64,000 nucleotides of DNA from Phyllobacterium zundukense (GTDB lineage: Bacteria > Pseudomonadota > Alphaproteobacteria > Rhizobiales > Rhizobiaceae), in NCBI RefSeq assembly GCF_002764115.1, contig NZ_CP017940.1:2392501-2456500 (forward strand). The letters are read 5' to 3'. The notes below the pieces were generated by a model. It made no database searches, had not been told where the DNA came from, and was given only the letters and a program-made list of their open reading frames with translations. Below, one piece after another: positions 63,271 to 64,000 of this stretch. The translations under genes and the position numbers were made by a program. Position 1 is the first letter of the stretch. The number at the start of each line of letters is the position of its first letter.

Positions 63271-64000
63271 ATGAAATTTCCGTGGAACGACCGCGCCGGT
63301 CAATTGTCAGCCGTCAAGATTGCGGCGCTCGTCGCAGCCTTCATACCGCTGATCCTGATCGTTACCGGTTACAAAGCCAATATTCTCGGACCGCGCCCGA
63401 TCACCCAGGCCATCCACGAAACGGGCGACTGGGCGATCCGCTTTTTCCTGATTTCGTTGGCGGTGACACCACTTCGTAACATCACACGCTGGTCAAAGCT
63501 TGTCCTGATCCGACGCATTCTCGGCCTGACAGCCCTTGCCTATGCCGCGCTGCATTTCTCGCTCTATATCGTTGACCAGAATTTCAACCTGTGGCGTGTC
63601 GTCAGCGAAATCTGGCTGCGCATCTATCTGTTAATCGGCTTCATCACCTTGCTGGGCCTGACGGCACTCGGCGTGACGTCGACAGACGCCATGATCCGCC
63701 GCATGGGCAAGAACTGGAACAGGCTGCACAGGCTCACCTATCCGCTGGCTGCGCTCGGCGTTCTGCACTTCTTCATGCAGTCCAAGGCGGACGTGACCGA
63801 GGCGACGCTGATGGCAGGGTTCCTTCTGACGCTACTGCTCTACCGTTCGGCGCATGCGCGCGATTTCAAGCTCACATCCGTCTGGACGCTGATCGGCATT
63901 GCCATCCTTGCGGCGTTGGGCACGGCGCTCATCGAATATGCATGGTTTGCGCTGGCAACCAGGATTCCACCGACGCGCGTGCTTTTCGCCAATCTTTCAT
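63271..64000 (+). CDS. msrQ: MsrQ, heme-binding subunit of the MsrPQ reductase (3' partial)
   Basis: The first 243 codons of a ferric-reductase-like membrane protein (YedZ/MsrQ), which passes electrons from quinols to the periplasmic methionine-sulfoxide reductase MsrP. About five to six hydrophobic segments are visible. Heme-ligand His residues occur in ITQAIHETGDWA, AALHFSLY and RLHRLTYPLAALGVLHFFM. The gene runs off the window. MsrP usually lies just upstream, but here a 195-bp gap and an unrelated gene precede it, so msrP may be downstream, elsewhere, or absent. Confidence 0.92.
   Translation, partial: MKFPWNDRAGQLSAVKIAALVAAFIPLILIVTGYKANILGPRPITQAIHETGDWAIRFFLISLAVTPLRNITRWSKLVLIRRILGLTALAYAALHFSLYIVDQNFNLWRVVSEIWLRIYLLIGFITLLGLTALGVTSTDAMIRRMGKNWNRLHRLTYPLAALGVLHFFMQSKADVTEATLMAGFLLTLLLYRSAHARDFKLTSVWTLIGIAILAALGTALIEYAWFALATRIPPTRVLFANLS

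Noticed and set aside
1..64000. CRISPR arrays, rRNA genes, replication origin
   Set aside because: No regularly spaced short direct repeats with unique spacers, no rRNA-like sequence and no origin-type iterons were noticed on reading.

Overview
The window is bacterial chromosome from an alphaproteobacterium of the order Hyphomicrobiales (Rhizobiales). It is most like the Phyllobacteriaceae/Brucellaceae side (Phyllobacterium, Mesorhizobium, Ochrobactrum/Brucella). The grounds are a succinoglycan-type exo gene set in partly Sinorhizobium-like order, BepR/RND-type efflux genes, a DUF1236 protein, and an intergenic inverted repeat of a kind I associate with mesorhizobia. No species can be named from sequence alone.

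Layout. (1) 1-9.6 kb is a mixed metabolic region: the end of an NfeD protease with its slipin partner, an NAD-dependent formate dehydrogenase, a strongly actinobacterial-looking LytR-CpsA-Psr (LCP) gene, a secreted S10 carboxypeptidase, a small conserved hypothetical, and a TetR/MFS divergon with three palindromic operators. (2) 9.6-12.3 kb is a scarred zone: a methyltransferase, an IS256 transposase relic, an XRE-repressor relic and a DEDDh exonuclease. (3) 12.3-43 kb is a large surface-polysaccharide locus. It holds exo-type genes in the order exoP-exoO-exoM-exoA-exoL-(decayed exoK)-exoU-exoX // exoY-exoF-exoQ, plus extra glycosyltransferases, a Wzx-type flippase and a nucleotide-sugar operon (rfbF, a SAF oxidoreductase, rfbC-like, an SDR). 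On its left side an intact GH16 glycanase sits with an unusual group: a DltA-like adenylating enzyme, a stand-alone carrier protein, a CysE-like acyltransferase, a GMC oxidoreductase and an FMN hydroxyacid oxidase. (4) 43-47.3 kb is a decayed integrative element lying between tRNA-Ser(GCT) and a duplicated piece of its 3' half. It has an integrase remnant and carries a sulfotransferase. (5) 47.4-64 kb is core-like: a CecR/YbhGFSR-type ABC exporter locus, a SulP transporter, a TetR-controlled RND pump with paired operators, several small envelope proteins, a DUF1236 protein and the start of msrQ.

How the genes fit together. ExoY would start a lipid-linked repeat unit, the Exo glycosyltransferases extend it, a Wzx-type flippase moves it, ExoQ polymerises it, and ExoP/ExoF control length and export. 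The GH16 enzyme would trim the product. Several enzymes usual in succinoglycan loci (ExoN, ExoH, ExoI, ExoV, ExoW, ExoZ) are absent here, and new sugar-nucleotide and carrier-protein genes are present. The polymer is therefore probably not standard succinoglycan. The best candidate for something undescribed is the carrier-protein-dependent decoration module at about 12.3-21.4 kb.
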